Origin: Hermodice carunculata
Lineage: Eukaryota; Annelida; Polychaeta; Eunicida; Amphinomidae
DNA length: 64,000 bases
Reading direction: 5' to 3'
Assembly: GCA_964020975.1 (NCBI GenBank)
Contig: CAXHWN010002743.1
Coordinates: 146,401-210,400, forward strand
Positions 38,535 through 64,000 of the stretch are shown piece after piece. Position numbers and translations under genes: made by a program. The first letter of the stretch is position 1; each line of letters begins with the position of its first letter. Below the pieces are notes generated by a model that worked only from the letters and a program-made list of their open reading frames with translations, did no database searches and was not told where the DNA came from.

Positions 38535-40773
38535 ATGTCTGGCCTCACAGATATAGTAATAGATGAAAATACTACCTGGAATGCCATTAGCAAACTAAAG
38601 AACGGTAAAGCCTGTGGTATCGATAATATACCAAACGAATTTTTAAAGCATGGCGGTGAGGCAATTGTTAACTCACTTACGAAAATATTTAAGCTATGTA
38701 AAATACTAGAAAGCTTCCCAGACGATTGGTCAAAAGGTTATATTAAACCAATATATAAAGACGGTAAGCCAGAGCTACTCAGCAATTATAGAGGAATTAC
38801 NNNNNNNNNNNNNNNNNNNNNNNNNNNNNNNNNNNNNNNNNNNNNNNNNNNNNNNNNNNNNNNNNNNNNNNNNNNNNNNNNNNNNNNNNNNNNNNNNNNN
38901 NNNNNNNNNNNNNNNNNNNNNNNNNNNNNNNNNNNNNNNNNNNNNNNNNNNNNNNNNNNNNNNNNNNNNNNNNNNNNNNNNNNNNNNNNNNNNNNNNNNN
39001 AATTACTTCTAATGTATATAAAGTGTTTGCATCCATGCTTGAAACACAAATGATGTCTTTCTATGATGAACAGGAAACCTTTGGTGAACTGCAAGGTACA
39101 TATAGACAAGGTCGTAGGTTAGAAGATCACTACTTTAGTCTCAAAGGTCTATGTAGTTTAAGAAAGGACAGAAAAGAGAAAACATGGTTAGCATTTCTTG
39201 ATATCAGCAAAGCTTTTGATACGGTAAACAAAAATCGGATGATGTGCGAACTGTGGAATAGTGGGATTCAAGGTAAAACATGGCGATTAGTACATAGATT
39301 GTACGAGAAGGTGGAAAACAAAGTTATATTTGGTCCTTTTGAAAGTAATTGGTACGAAAGTGTTAATGGTGTGAAACAAGGATGCATTCTATCACCCACG
39401 CTATTTTCTATTGTCATGAATGATCTGCTCTTTATGCTTAATGAGCAGAGGTTAGGAATAACCTATCATGATGAACTTATTCCCGCCTTACTTTATGCAG
39501 ATGACATTGTTCTGATGGCAAATGATGATAAACAACTACAGGAAATGCTTAATATTGCACATAGATTTGCTATAAAATGGGGAATGAAATTTAATGACAC
39601 AAAATCAAAAGTTATGGTAATAGGTAAAAAAATGGATATGACAAGGAAATGGTTTTTGGGAACGTTGACACTTGAAGAATGCACTATGTATAAATATTTA
39701 GGTATTATATTTGCCCAGTCATTACAAGACTCTCCACACATAAAGCAACACTTGAAAGGTAAACTTAGTCGCTTAAATGGATATATATGTAGTATCTCTC
39801 ATCGCACGACAATATAAATAGAGTAACGTTTGGTGACAGTCTCTGGAAAAGCCTAATAATGCCTTCACTCTCACATGGCAGTGCAGTATGGTTTAACAAT
39901 ACAAAGGAAAGCACAAGTATTGTAAGATCATTCCAGTACACGGTGGCACGAGCTATTCTACAAGTAAGAGGTACCCCTGCAATGGTGGCAACACTAGGGG
40001 AGTTTGGCTGGCTACCACTGATAACCATCTTGAATAAACAGAGAGTAAAATATTATCATCATGTAAAGTATAACATTCCAGCAAACAGACTGTGTAAACG
40101 AGTACTTTGTGACTTAGAAACAAATTTTCAGTCCGGTCATAAATCTTGCTGGCCATACATGTCACATATATCCACAATCTTGTCCGAGGCTGGATTAGAT
40201 AATGTAAATTGCAGAGATACTGGTGACTGGATCTATCCTTTTTGTAAGTTGTCCACGCAAAACTACGTATATGACTTTTTTAAAGATATCGATGAAATGT
40301 CCTCCCTGTCATATTACAAATTGATTAAGTATTCCACGCTTGGGGAGAGATACATGTTCCAGGTGAATGACTTCAAGGGCACTAGACTAAAATTTATGGC
40401 TGGAACCGGATGTCTAGGATTGGAAGAAACATTACAGAGATGGAATTTGTCCAACGGAATTTGTAAACTATGTAATCAAGGTATAGAAGATTTATTTCAT
40501 TTCGCTTTCACATGTGAACACTCCAAGGAATTAAGAATTAAGATTTGGCGAAATTTGGAAAAATGCCTGTTGGAACATGGTTATACCCATGTATGGGAAC
40601 ATTTTACTCGCTCTTCCTTAACTACGAAATTTACGCTACTGTTTGGAATATCATTCAATTATGACCATGCTGTTAATGATATATTTGACAGTGCTTGTAA
40701 AACTTTCCTAAAAGAAGCATGGCGTTGCCGTATGGTAGCTCTTGAAGGTGCTGGCTGTGACATTTCTGTGTAG
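38535..40773 (+). mobile_element. LINE ORF2, reverse transcriptase nearly complete, with assembly gap
   Basis: Encodes the RT fingers (SKLKNGKACGIDNIPNEFLK, DDWSKGYIKPIYKDG, NYRGI), then a gap of N, then AFLDISKAFDTVNKNRM, NGVKQGCILSPTLFSIVMND, LLYADDIVLMANDDKQLQ (catalytic ADD), FNDTKSKVMVIGK and YKYLGIIFAQ. A frameshift/stop at about 39817-39840 separates this from a long C-terminal domain (39859-40773) with LGEFGWLPLITILNKQRVKY and a CCHC-like cluster ICKLCNQGIEDLFHF..C. The N run hides about 67 codons. It is the best preserved LINE here; it starts at the RT, so the endonuclease part is missing. Confidence 0.85.
38801..39000. other. Assembly gap (200 N)
   Basis: Run of N in the RT fingers region. 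Because 200 is a round number, the true gap length is probably unknown. Confidence 0.99.
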
Positions 40774-41224
40774 ATTCTTAAAAAATCAACTGTGATATAT
40801 AAGCTAATGTGTATGTGTGTGTGTATGTACATATGCACACATGTATGTGTATGTGTGTGTATATATGTATATATATATATGTATATATATATATGTATAC
40901 ATATGTCTTCAACTGTGCCTGTTCACAGTAAACAAATAGAGTTGTACAGTTCCCTGAAAGGTGCAGATTCCATAGATTTTAAATGGAGCTCCTATATTGT
41001 ATATAAGTTTTATCTATTTTGAAGTGTACTTTAATTTTATACATTGTAAATATGACGATGATAAACATTTATTTTCTACATTGTAAACCAAAAGTGCACG
41101 ATGTACTTGTCCTTACGCTTTCTAGAGTTTTCTCCCAGTGAGTGGTTTATCTCTAGTTTTAGCACGGGGGACAAAATTATGATATTGATGATAGGTTACA
41201 CCGGTTGAAAGCAAACTTTAAATG
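40774..41224 (+). other. 3' flank of the LINE, GT/TA-rich
   Basis: TATGTGTGTGTATG-type sequence (40805-40910) then AT-rich DNA with GACGATGATAAACATTTATT at about 41053, a plausible LINE 3' end. Confidence 0.4.
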
Positions 41225-41233
41225 GGTAAGATA

Positions 41234-41325
41234 CTTGGACGCATCATGGAATAAACCCTGTTCCATCGATGCCCCCGGTGTAAAGGGGTAGTTTTCCTGA
41301 TAAAATTATTTATTTATTTATTATT
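41234..41325 (+). repeat. 3'-end repeat 'GATGCCCCC..AAAGGGGTAG', copy 1
   Basis: ACTTGGACGCATCATGGAAT, then GATGCCCCCGGTGTAAAGGG GTAGTTTTCCTGATAAAATT and an ATTT tail. It looks like the 3' end of a retroposon with a short hairpin (CCCCC/GGGG). Confidence 0.6.
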
Positions 41326-41627
41326 TACAAACCTTTGGCATTGGGTGCGGAATTCGCGATTTGGTATTTTGAAGAGGTAGCATCCGAAATGTATATGTGA
41401 TTAGTGTTAAGGGAAGGTTAATTTGTCAAAAGAATGTAATGGACAATATATATATATATATACATGGAGCTATGAGAAGCCTATTGAGGGTTGTATGCGC
41501 ATGTAAAAAGTAAATTTCAAATGGTTAATGGATGCTGTTCCACGTACGGCTCAATGCTGAACGTAGATACAACCCTACCACACACAAATCCTTACTTTGT
41601 AATATAGACGGCTTCTTGTAATAAACT

Positions 41628-41695
41628 TGGACGCATCATGGAATAAACCCCGTTCCATTGATGCCCCCGTTGTAAAGGGGTAGTTTTCCGAATAA

Positions 41696-41757
<62 letters not shown>

Positions 41758-41776
41758 CATTATCATTATCATTATC

Positions 41777-41823
<47 letters not shown>

Positions 41824-41828
41824 TATTA
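41628..41828 (+). repeat. 3'-end repeat, copy 2, with (ATT)n/(ATC)n tail
   Basis: Same 65-bp end as copy 1 (ACTTGGACGCATCATGGAAT ... AAAGGGGTAGTTTTCC) followed by 130 bp of ATT, ATCATT and ATT units (41697-41828). Confidence 0.7.
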
Positions 41829-43145
41829 CCGTACTTACGGAATGTGGTTCAAACTTTCCGGGGGCGAGGCGCGACGATCGCGTGCATGACTGATCACCTA
41901 GTTACGCCAAGGAGTCTCTAATGCCCCATTATAGACCCCTTGGTTACGTCAGCTCTTGTTGTTTAGGTAGGTCACGCGATCGGTCCCCAGAATTAGTTCA
42001 ACATTACGTGTGTTGAAAGAGACGGAAAAGTGGTCCAACAGAAATATCACGTGTTTTCAGATGAGAGCGGACTTTCAAACTGCGCAAAAATACACTATGG
42101 CACTACCAGGTTCAGATGAAGTTATGCAAAAGTGGAAAAGTGGTGTGATTTTCTGTTGTACATTATGTACTTCGTTGCTTGTCTCTCTTGTGGGGGAAAA
42201 ATATGAAAATTAACCCCTTCCATCTATGGGTACTTTTTCATGTTTGTAAATTTCCTTGTGTCACCTTAACAGTTTGGCGCTTTGCAATTGTAAACAGGCA
42301 TTCTCAAGGTGATACCTTGTCAACAACTGTAGACATAGCTACGTTTCCTTGTGTCAACTCTCAACCCGTTCCCTTTCCAATGCTGTGTTTTGGCCACTAC
42401 AGCAGGTGTCCTAATTCCCGAAAGTACCAGGGAATCGCCTTGTGTGATCCTGGCGGTAGAGGCAGGTACTATGAGTTCGTACGTTGGTACTGGCCTTTAC
42501 CGGCGGAGCACCCAAGGGCACAGAGTGGCTCACACCTGGTCCGTGGTGCAAAGGTCAATGTTACAGCAGGAAGAAATGCTCAATCATTATGTCCGCGGCC
42601 GATACAGACCGCGTATGTTGGGTCGTACAGGCAAACGTTACCTTTTCTATTTCTCTAATGGTGGACAAACATTTTTCTCCGAGGTGGCATGTTTCATTCA
42701 CCTTGCAGTTCAAAACAAACCCGCCTGGCTTCAATCTTGAAATACCTGAGATGCACCACCGAATTGTGTAATATTTGACGCCATTCCAAGGAAATTCCCC
42801 TCCTATTTGGGTAGGGATACAATTTCAATCGCTACATGGTGCGTTAAAAAAATCGTACCCGTATCCGTATATGAAACCCGCACATGTGGAGTCCCAGCGA
42901 TAGCTTCCATTTTTGCCGCACGACCATCAAGTAATAAGACATCTGTGTATAAACTGCGTCTATGATACATTTCATATTGACGACTATTATAAGTGATTAA
43001 CTGTTTTAAGTATTTAATGCGACTTTGGGTTTTGTTGACGTGAAATAGTGAGTGGTCAGTTAGCAGGATTTCAAAACAGTTCTGACATTAGAACAGAACA
43101 TACTTCGCCTTTTGAAATAGCTTAATTTGTTTCCATGCATATATG
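41829..43145. other. Overlapping open frames, no gene assigned
   Basis: 42010-42771 is more GC-rich than its surroundings and open in three plus frames (67, 159 and 129 codons), none with a domain I recognise and none with clear splice sites. A host exon cannot be excluded. Confidence 0.3.
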
Positions 43146-43149
43146 TGTA

Positions 43150-58814
<15,665 letters not shown>

Positions 58815-59589
58815 GGCAGCACAAAGTCCACAACAAAAGTGCTTGTCACGTCAAATGTCGTTAACACTACCCCTCAACTCTAGATGGTGTGGGGCATGAT
58901 CCGCGGTTCACAACTCAGTGCGTTCTGATCTGCCTTTTCGAAGTTCAAAAAATATGTCACATTACCATGCACCAGTTCCTGTTAACGTTTTCTGCAAATA
59001 CACAACGTGGTTCAATATACAGTTGCAAACACAACCAGTCAGGGTAAACAATAACCTGTATTTCACATCAATGAACATGTTTGGTTGTGACATATGTATT
59101 GTTCGAAATTTACAACACAATCATAATCGGCTGGGCTATTTGATAAACTGACAGTGGATTCCGCCCGAAGCAAATGCAATTACCCCCCCCCCCCCCATTT
59201 AATATGGCTATCAATTGGAATCTGGAAATATAATTGACTAAAAGCTGAATGATTTGTGACATGCCAAAATAGGTTAAATCAGATGTGATAAATTTATTTA
59301 TGTACTTTATTACTTTATTTATTGACATGTCTACAGTTTTATCACGGACGTACCAACGAGCAGGGCACCATCCGTGGTGCGTCACACTTATGTGCGCAGT
59401 TTGATGTGAACGCACTGGTTACAGAAACTAAAAGGACTATAGCTCTTTCAAAGAAGAACCTATGAGAACACACAAGTGAGGTGCCCTATACGCATATTTT
59501 AACCATTAAGAATTGAAGTTGTGGACAAAGTCCTGTCATTAAATTAGCAATTTAAACTAAGACAGATACAGAGAATTATACGACCATAT
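58815..59589. other. Region upstream of paralogue C
   Basis: Should contain the gene C promoter; no clear TATA box. A C13-14 run lies at 59184-59197. Confidence 0.4.
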
Positions 59590-59645
59590 ACATATTTATT
59601 TATTTGGATAAAACTACCCCTTTCCATCGGGGGCATCAGCAGGCC
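59590..59645 (-). repeat. 3'-end repeat, copy 3 (inverted)
   Basis: On the minus strand reads CTGATGCCCCCGATGGAAAG GGGTAGTTTTATCCAAATAAATAAA, matching copies 1 and 2. Confidence 0.6.
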
Positions 59646-60569
59646 AGGGTAGAACCTGCGATACGCCCAAGATAAAATGAATTAACAAAATACACGTCAA
59701 ATGACAGATATACATCCATGATAAAATCAATTATATACATACATATTACACCATTTATAAAGTCAGATAGAACACCGAGGTAATGGTTATGTCCCGTCCA
59801 CCAAGGACGTACGAACAGGCCGAGCGTCTTTGCACCATCAAACATATTAACAACCCGAATACCCTGATCAGTTGCAGCGTCTCCAAGAAGTAAACCAAGT
59901 TTTGTAACAGAATATGAGCCAATGAATGCTCCCAAATATAAATATATATTTGTGTATGGGTGTGTAAATAGGAACAAACTAAGACACAACATAGTCGCAA
60001 GCAAACATCTTAGATAGCGATTAACAAAGGGGACGGAGGTCTAAAAAGATGAGAAAGACACACTTTACAGGAAGAGCAAAAAATGTTAACAAGAAATAAA
60101 AATGCCATGGAAGACGGAATTTTGGTTGTTATACATAGATAGCAGCCAGGTATGCTACATAAATCATGGTACCTATCTACAAATCATAATTTTACATGAT
60201 TTGAAAAACCGAAGTAGGAATGTGTAACTATGTATATTATCTTTGACATATGGAAACAGGTTTTGCAGTAAACCCCTCAGGGGGATATAATACCTTACAC
60301 GATATTTCAATCTTGATCTGATTGGCGTTGGGTGGTGGACATTCCCTTTGTGTTAGTAAAGTGAGAGTGTATGGGTAGAGAATAGTCAAGCATGCATTTA
60401 ACAGTCGGGGACTCGTTATCGCTTTATCTAAAGTAGAAGAATATTCCAGCCTTTAACTTCAACACATCTTGAATTTAAACGCACGCAGCTGTACCCAATT
60501 CTGGGTAAAACGAAAATCCACCAGTATCTATTGTTTCCAAATTTGTACCAAAAAGTGGCCTTTTGCATA
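59646..60569. other. No gene seen
   Basis: An open minus frame at 59636-60004 is probably the 3' flank of the retroposon whose end is at 59590-59645. Nothing else recognised. Confidence 0.35.
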
Positions 60570-61352
60570 TTTATAATTCACTGTTTTTATCACATTTAAA
60601 CTATGGTATTCTTGTATGGGGATTTTCATATGAGCGTATTTCTATGCTTCAAAAAAGGCTATCCGCACAATTTGTAATGCTAATTATAATGCACATACCG
60701 CCCCGCTTTTTAAGCAGCTCAATCTATTAAAAATAGAGGATTTGAGAAAGTTGAAAGCACTGAAATTTTACTACAAATATTCACATGACGAACTTCCTTA
60801 TTATTTCAAAGGCATTTATCAAGTTAAACAACCCACCCATACATATTACTTTCGTACCAGAGTCGTGCCTCCCCTCACAATACCCAACAAAGCAGATCAA
60901 AAGATTGCATTAGATACTACATCCCAAGTTTACTTCTCACTACACCTCCCTGTATAACTGACAAAATTTATTCCCATTCATACCACGGTTTTTCTAGTCA
61001 TATAAAAAAATCTACATAAATGAATACCAAGAGTTCTGTACCCTGCCAGATTGTTTTTTATGTAACAGATAACAGAATGTATTGTATTTATTTTTCCTCA
61101 TGATCCAAAGTTTTGACTGCCCAGTGATTCTTTTATTTCAGTTAAGCAATCCATGTGCAAGATGCTGTAAACTAGTTACCCGTTAAAGGTGGCCCCAGCG
61201 ATAGCGGATCTCAATCCTTAGCTGGGTCATCCTGACAAGACTTCTCATAAGCTTTTGTTATTAATGAATGTACAGTACCGATGTTACTTTTCTTGTATTT
61301 TGATTCCTCATTGTCAAATAAAACGTTTCTGAGTTCTGAGTTCTGAGTTCCA
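60570..61352 (+). mobile_element. CR1-like LINE 3' fragment, same family as 16840-18207
   Basis: Encodes LSHLNYGILVWGFSYERISM, RTICNANYNAHTAPLFKQLN, LLKIEDLRKLKALKFYYKYS and a YYFRTRVVPP segment, then a 3' UTR (GTGGCCCCAGCGATAGCGGA) and a tail of three TTCTGAG units (about 61329-61350). The frame is broken more than once. Confidence 0.7.
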
Positions 61353-62249
61353 AATCCGCGCGTCCAAACGGACACAGCTAAAAATGGACAGTTTTCATGC
61401 TGGTGGTATCGTTATACTGCATTATGTCTGCACATGGTGCGCGTGCTTTATGTTTCATGTATGAATACCGCATGTTGAACTATTTCATCTTTTCTTTAGG
61501 AACTCATGCTTACAGATATGTTTATGACACAACCATGCAATGAAATATGTTGATGAAACAATGTCCATTCAGAGATTCTATAATCTGCTAAGGCTGACAA
61601 TACTGAGAGGAACTTATTATATTCCATACAGAACGTACCCATACAGTTGTATTACAGTTACATAAACCCAAAGTACGCTAAGAAAAGGTACAATGTCACA
61701 AGGAGAGTTTTAATTATGTATATAAGCAAAAGGTACTCAGTTGATTTTTCATTATTTGAATAAATACGGATGACCCATTCAGTAATTGACAAATCTTCCG
61801 CGGAGCCCTGTATAATTAGTAACACAGAAAGTAGAATATATATAAACTACAATAACTTAGACTAGTTATACGGATGCACAATAATGAAAAACAGTACTAT
61901 TATAAAAAATACATAAACGCTTGAGAATTAAGATTGAAACAGAATAACTAATAACAGTGCCGACGGCATATATGTATGGATCATTTAAAGTGTGAGATTT
62001 TTACATGTGTTTAAAATCATGTAAATTATCACTATTGTTTAAAAATTTGCAAAAGGCTGTTGTAGTGCAAGGATTCATCGAAAAGTGCCCTTAAGTACAC
62101 TTTTTTCGGAGCAAAAACATGGATATTGAACTCTTTGAAAGTACACTTCTGTATTGATTGATTTCGCTAGCCAAATTGACCTGGTTACATAGGTAACTCT
62201 CTTTTTTAACAGCCTGCTACTTTAAACTTTGAACGATATTTATAGAAAT
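61353..62249. other. No gene seen
   Basis: AT-rich; no element recognised. Confidence 0.4.
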
Positions 62250-62920
62250 TTGGGGAGGTTGACGACTATGAATACCAAGGCATAAAGATTAAAGCAACGA
62301 GTCAAGATATGTTCAGGTGTCAGGTGCAGAAGATTAAATAGAAAATGAATCGTACACAGGGAATGATAAAAGGTACGGCACTGAACAGCTTCAACGGAGC
62401 GTACACAGCAAGGGTATTATGGGATAGAGTTACAATACCAGGAATGATATACGGCTTACATGTGATTTCAATAAGTGAGGGAGATATCCAGGGAATGGAG
62501 AAAGCACAGAATGAGATTGGGTAATGGATAGTGGGAGCACCACCATGTACAGTAACGGAAGCAGTCCTAGGAGAGTTAGGATGGAATAAAATCACAGATA
62601 GGATTGCCAAAGCAAAGTTAAAAGTACTGGGGGTATCTACAAATAGTAAGCAAACACAGGGGGTGCAGGAAAATCTACAATGAGGTAGTCAAGGAACAAA
62701 CACGATGGGTCAAAGACAGAGATAAGTTAGCAGAGATATATGAATTAAAAGGATATGATTAGGGAGATGATTGGAAAGTGTATATAGGTCAGACTGTTTC
62801 TGAGGGTTAAAAAGAGGACTGGAAGGAGGAGGCAGGGAAAAGAGTACATTAAAAGCGTACAGGGCATTAGAAAAGCCAAAGAAAAGTGCGTGTTGTGATG
62901 GGGGTGAGGATCCAAGGTTC
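62250..62920 (+). mobile_element. LINE 3' fragment, second copy of the 30-kb family
   Basis: Aligns with 30565-31235: GGTCAGGTGCAGAAGATTAAAT..., ARVLWDRVTIPGMIYGL, QKAQNEIG-like and WNKITDRIAKAKLK peptides. Stops present. The 5' part is absent. Confidence 0.75.
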
Positions 62921-62936
62921 CTTTTTTCAATACCAC

Positions 62937-63112
62937 ACACATATAATAACATACACATAAATTACCACACACATATAATACCACACACATATAATACGAA
63001 AATAAAATACCACACACATATAATACCACACACATATAATAACATACACATAAAATACCACACACATATGATACCACACACATATAATAAGATACACATA
63101 TAATACCATACT
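62937..63112 (+). repeat. 16-bp minisatellite, array 1
   Basis: Unit AATACCACACACATAT with variants (AATAACATACACATAA, AATACGAAAATAAA), about ten copies. Confidence 0.9.
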
Positions 63113-63129
63113 TACCGTACTTGCTGATT

Positions 63130-63455
63130 TATATTTAACCTGGCTTGAATTTAGGTATATGGATAAATTGATGAAAAAAGACTTTCGGATGGCTACAAAA
63201 TGATCAAACAATGCTAAATATATTGATGACATTGCTTGTGTTAATGTGCAAATTTTCAGTGAAATTGCTAAAGAAATTTACCGAAAAGATATCACTTTAA
63301 GAGGCAACAATTCCGATGGTTTCAGAGATGTGTCACTGGACTTGGATTTTCGGGTCGCTAATAACAGGATTTGCATTAAGGTCTGTCGCCAAATTGATGA
63401 GTTTAACTTTGAAGTGGCTAACTATCCTTACCCTGACAGTACCTATTGGATATAA
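63130..63455 (+). mobile_element. Fossil YIDD-type reverse transcriptase, palm fragment
   Basis: KYIDDIACVNVQIFSEIAKE carries the catalytic YIDD box; it is followed by SLDLDFRVANNRICIKVCRQ and EFNFEVANYPYPDSTYWI, the strand pair after the palm in this RT family. Both ends are lost. Same family as 16482-16757 and 36840-38160; broken and old. Confidence 0.55.
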
Positions 63456-63524
63456 TACATCTTTGTAAAAAATGTGAGATTCGGTTGTATTTGTTCTAAA
63501 TTTCAGGACTTTGCATCCGGAACT

Positions 63525-63894
63525 ATTTATAAGCAAAGCTTCACTTATTTAGCTAATGCATTATTTGACACGTTCATATATTTTCTCGTATGTATGTGGG
63601 TTGCCTGAACTGAATATTTAGCTTAGACAAGGAGCTGCTACTCAGAGTCATGTACGGGTACAGGCTCCGAAGCATATTCTGAGTAGTTACCCGCTGAAGA
63701 GCCTGTAATTTATTTGGGCTAATGCGGACTATGTCAAAATTCTACCGTAAAACGTGTGCAATATGATCAATAGTGCTTCCATACTTATATAGGTTAGACA
63801 GTGACAGGTTAGCTTATGGAGATTAAAGAGCTCGGACTGCGGGATAGGGTAATGACTACTAGGAATTGGTTCTGGACGAAAAGACACAAATACA
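63525..63894 (+). repeat. 370-bp dispersed repeat, copy 2
   Basis: Same orientation and end points as 8425-8794. Its right end runs straight into a 16-bp minisatellite. Confidence 0.8.
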
Positions 63895-64000
63895 ATACAC
63901 AAACAATATCATACACATACAGTACCATGCATATACAATGCCATGCACGTAGAATACCGTGTACATACAATACCATGCACATACAATACCATACACGTAG
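63893..64000 (+). repeat. 16-bp minisatellite, array 2 (runs off the window)
   Basis: Unit AATACCATGCACATAC, six or more copies, a variant of the unit in array 1. It continues to the window edge. Confidence 0.9.

Noticed and set aside
42010-42771. Host gene in a GC-richer segment
   Set aside because: Three overlapping frames are open with no domain, codon bias or splice signal I can point to; listed only as unassigned.
62745-63232. Cys/Val/Tyr-rich minus frames
   Set aside because: Translations of the 16-bp minisatellite.

Overview
The window is nuclear DNA of an animal, most likely a marine invertebrate. The evidence is GT-AG introns of 0.3-10 kb, several clades of non-LTR retrotransposon fragments on both strands, a Tc1/mariner transposase remnant, short inverted-repeat elements and very abundant (TA)n, (CA)n, (ATT)n and (CTTT)n arrays. 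I cannot resolve the phylum from the sequence. There is no bacterial-style operon, no CRISPR array and no complete RNA gene. A 200-base run of N (38801-39000) marks an assembly gap.

The host content I can support well is one gene family: three tandem paralogues, all on the minus strand, each coding for a small secreted thioredoxin/DsbA-fold protein. Gene A spans 4276-9584, gene B 20188-24851 and gene C 44838-58814. Each has four exons. Exons 2 and 3 are exactly 125 and 113 nt in all three copies, with identical intron phases (0, 2, 1), so they arose by whole-gene tandem duplication. Exon 1 carries the leader and the redox strand/helix, exons 2-3 a helical insert, and exon 4 the cis-proline loop (GTPW) and last helix. 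Gene A has a CGAC (CxxC) active site; B and C have CPDS (CxxS). Intron 1 of gene C is 10.4 kb and contains a possible small single-pass membrane protein gene (54573-54788).

Layout: 0-2.9 kb, repeat blocks packed with AGGTCA half-sites and ATGCAAAT octamers; 4.3-9.6 kb, gene A, with a piggyBac-like MITE and a 370-bp dispersed repeat in its introns; 10-20 kb, Tc1 fragment, foldback elements, a pair of tRNA-derived repeats, a LINE and microsatellites; 20-25 kb, gene B; 26.5-41.8 kb, a graveyard of LINEs, one nested inside another, one with an SGNH-esterase ORF1 and an endonuclease domain, and one with a nearly complete reverse transcriptase; 44.8-58.8 kb, gene C with several tandem duplications in its introns; 59-64 kb, more LINE pieces, a YIDD-type reverse transcriptase fossil and 16-bp minisatellite arrays.

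The most interesting structure outside the genes is a repeat family that combines nuclear-receptor-like direct repeats, an octamer motif, (AAAG)n tracts and short hairpins, with blocks near 0.8-2.9, 27.9-30.1 and 55.5-57.2 kb. I did not find a clearly new multi-gene system.
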